Shown: one piece after another, positions 6,736 through 8,473 of the stretch
Layout of the letters: every line of letters starts with the position of its first letter
Position numbering within the stretch: the stretch's first letter is position 1
Source: Dehalococcoidia bacterium
Lineage (GTDB): Bacteria > Chloroflexota > Dehalococcoidia > GIF9 > AB-539-J10
Direction of reading: 5' to 3'
Length of the DNA stretch: 8,473 nt
NCBI GenBank assembly: GCA_030669525.1
Contig: DAOVDO010000033.1
Span: 1 to 8,473, forward strand
Translations under genes and position numbers: made by a program
Notes under the pieces: generated by a model
The model's input: only the letters and a program-made list of their open reading frames with translations
The model's database searches: none
What the model was told of the DNA's origin: nothing

Positions 6736-8473
6736 TCATTTGACCGGTACCAATGCACGCTTTCTCAGCCTGAATGGGCTGTACTCTCTGCCGCCCGCCT
6801 CGTAGAATTTAAACAGGAACTCCACGAAACATAGCCTGAGGGAGTGCACGAAGCATGATATAGTGCTGAGAAGCAAATTCAGCATATGCCCGAAAAGCAG
6901 AATCAAAATTGCTATTAAGGTTCCCAGTATAAGCCCTAATATGCCAGCGGGCATCATGTCAGCTACCAGGGTTGCCATCATATTAAACACCATGGCAAGG
7001 TAGTACGTAGCCAGACCTACGCCTGCCAACCGACAATACGACATGACATCTCCCAGTATCCCGGTTATATCAAATAGCCAGAGAATGCTGCCCAGGAAGG
7101 CACCCTGCTGCATAAAGGATGAAACGATGATTAGCACTATACCCAGTAGCATTATGTATAACAAAATGGAATATGTTTGTGCCGGTAGCAGAGCGATATC
7201 AGCGCCGAGGAAATGTATTATCCATGGAATTCCAGCAAGTTGCAGGATGAATAGACCAGCTTTGCCTGGTATTACTGCTTTATTACCTTCTTTTATCCCC
7301 TTGATTAGTCCTATTACATGAGCGATGTTTACATGGATGAGACCTATTGCCAGGGCAAATACTATAAAGGTCATACTATCTCCGAGCAGGTTTTTAATCC
7401 CTTCTGAGAGTGCCAGGCTTTCGATTTCAAAGAACTCATAGAAATTTCCCAGGTAGGTTCCGGTAATCAGCCCAATGATCACGGCAACACCGGCACTGGT
7501 ATAAAGTAGTCTCTGGAATAGCTTGAAGCCCTCGGATTCAGGGTCATCGACAAGTCGCCGCAGTGCAAACCTCGCAAGCAATATGATGCCTATAGCATAT
7601 ACCACATCGCCCAACATGAGACCGAAAAAAAAGGCAAAGGAGTAACCAATAATGGGAGTGGGGTCCCATTCCCTGTATTTGGGGGTGCCGAATAAATTCA
7701 CCACGGTCTGGAATGGTTTTAGGGCGTGTAAGTTCCTCAACCTGGTAGGGGGTTCTTCGGCTTGTTCAGGTTTCCTGGTGTCAATAAACACATAGTCGAT
7801 GTCCTGTTTCAGTTCGGCTGTTGTGGTCTCAATGCTGTTCTCTGGAATCCACCCCTCGATAAGTGTTACATACTTGGCCTCACAGGCCTTTTCTAATACT
7901 GATAACCTTTCATTTTCTGCTGTAAGCGCTTCCCTTAAGAGGGCCAGTTTTTCCAGGTTCTCCCTGGTTTTACCCTCGATTTCCCCCTGGAGGTTTGTTA
8001 GTTCCTCGCCAATACTGCTAATTCTATCCTCAGCCGCTTTTACAAACTCCCTCAGATTTAAATCCTCATCTGGTATCTGCAGAATTCTACCCCCGCTATC
8101 TTTAATACTAGATTCTATTAATTTCTGGTCTTCAACCCTGGCAATCAGGTGCAGGACATTTTCATTTTCTGTTACGGCCACTCTACTCCCGAACAGGTAG
8201 TTCTTAAGCCTGTTGCAGGTATTTTGGTATGCGTCTTCCGGGAGAACAATAACTCTGGAGAATAGATAGGTTCCGCTGAAATTCAAATCCCTTAGCTTGA
8301 CATCTGCTTGCTGGCCCAGTGGCTCTAAATATCTTTTTAATTGTAGTAACTCCTCAGATTCCTGCTTGAGTTTAACTACTCGCTGGTGCATGTTGCTGAG
8401 CCTGGTGCATAGTAACCTTACTTCGTTTGAGGTTTCGCTAAAGGGTCTGGTGTAAATAACTTCGACATCTTCC
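6736..8473 (-). CDS. atpI: V/A-type ATPase subunit I (membrane stator, a-subunit; 5' end cut by window edge)
   Basis: The frame is open from the window edge to TGA at 6736-6738, giving 578 complete codons. The first ATG in the window (8389-8391) is internal: 27 in-frame codons upstream of it (EDVEVIYTRPFSETSNEVRL, then LCTRLSN) read as coding. Full subunits are about 640-660 residues, so roughly 60-80 N-terminal residues are missing. The N-terminal half is soluble with coiled-coil arms (EDRISSIGEELTNLQGEIEG in the rising arm). It links the peripheral stalks to the membrane. The C-terminal half has about seven or eight membrane helices, starting near IIGYSFAFFFGLMLGDVVYA. Two conserved arginines of the ion half-channels are visible: MSYCRLAGVGLA (codon 7030-7032), and HSLRLCFVEFLFKFYEAGG (codon 6835-6837). 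They correspond to Arg735 and Arg799 of yeast Vph1. K follows after 33 nt. Confidence 0.97.
   Translation of the reverse strand, partial: EDVEVIYTRPFSETSNEVRLLCTRLSNMHQRVVKLKQESEELLQLKRYLEPLGQQADVKLRDLNFSGTYLFSRVIVLPEDAYQNTCNRLKNYLFGSRVAVTENENVLHLIARVEDQKLIESSIKDSGGRILQIPDEDLNLREFVKAAEDRISSIGEELTNLQGEIEGKTRENLEKLALLREALTAENERLSVLEKACEAKYVTLIEGWIPENSIETTTAELKQDIDYVFIDTRKPEQAEEPPTRLRNLHALKPFQTVVNLFGTPKYREWDPTPIIGYSFAFFFGLMLGDVVYAIGIILLARFALRRLVDDPESEGFKLFQRLLYTSAGVAVIIGLITGTYLGNFYEFFEIESLALSEGIKNLLGDSMTFIVFALAIGLIHVNIAHVIGLIKGIKEGNKAVIPGKAGLFILQLAGIPWIIHFLGADIALLPAQTYSILLYIMLLGIVLIIVSSFMQQGAFLGSILWLFDITGILGDVMSYCRLAGVGLATYYLAMVFNMMATLVADMMPAGILGLILGTLIAILILLFGHMLNLLLSTISCFVHSLRLCFVEFLFKFYEAGGREYSPFRLRKRALVPVK

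Noticed and set aside
269..8200. Many plus-strand open frames of 60-133 codons
   Set aside because: All lie opposite strongly supported minus-strand genes, lack recognisable protein families and have odd, low-complexity composition. They are antisense shadows.
8389..8391. ATG at 8389-8391 as the start of subunit I
   Set aside because: In-frame coding sequence continues for 27 more codons to the window edge, and the protein would be about 100 residues short for the family.

Overview
The window holds a single, tightly packed operon on the minus strand. It encodes a V/A-type (archaeal-type, 'vacuolar-like') rotary ATPase. In the direction of transcription, from high to low coordinates, the genes are subunit I (5' end cut by the window edge), K (membrane rotor proteolipid), E (peripheral stalk), C (central-stalk socket), F, A (catalytic), B (non-catalytic) and D (central rotor). 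A further gene that looks like the UPF0216/DUF61 family follows and runs off the low end. No plus-strand gene, RNA gene, mobile element, CRISPR array, promoter or terminator could be supported. The operon continues past both edges.

The order I-K-E-C-F-A-B-D is the classic one, shared by archaeal A-type ATPases and by bacterial V-type clusters of the Enterococcus and Thermus kind. Gene spacing is minimal. There are stop/start overlaps at C/F (GTGA) and A/B (ATGA), and an abutting TAAATG at D/UPF0216. Longer gaps are 8 nt at E/C, 12 nt at B/D, 13 nt at K/E, 24 nt at F/A and 33 nt at I/K. Most starts have a recognisable Shine-Dalgarno. C starts at TTG and F at GTG. These features suggest translational coupling along one transcript.

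Together the genes encode most of an ion-translocating ATPase. A3B3 hydrolyses or makes ATP. D, F and C form the rotating shaft, which sits on a ring of K subunits. I supplies the static half-channels, and E (with an unseen G/H partner) is the stator. The K subunit is a four-helix double hairpin with a single essential Glu at residue 139. It also carries the Leu/Thr/Gln/Gln/Glu/Tyr set that binds Na+ in the Enterococcus hirae K ring, so the enzyme is predicted to be Na+-coupled.

The most unusual observation is at subunit E. The only well-placed start codon (ATG at 6209, with a good Shine-Dalgarno) is followed immediately by an in-frame TAA. Coding-quality E sequence resumes at the very next codon. 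This is a start-stop, a recent nonsense mutation or a sequence error.

The organism cannot be fixed from this window. The UPF0216-like gene is a mainly archaeal family as far as I know. The double-hairpin NtpK-like proteolipid is familiar from anaerobic bacteria but is also found in some archaea. An anaerobic archaeon, or an anaerobic bacterium with an archaeal-type ATPase locus, both fit.
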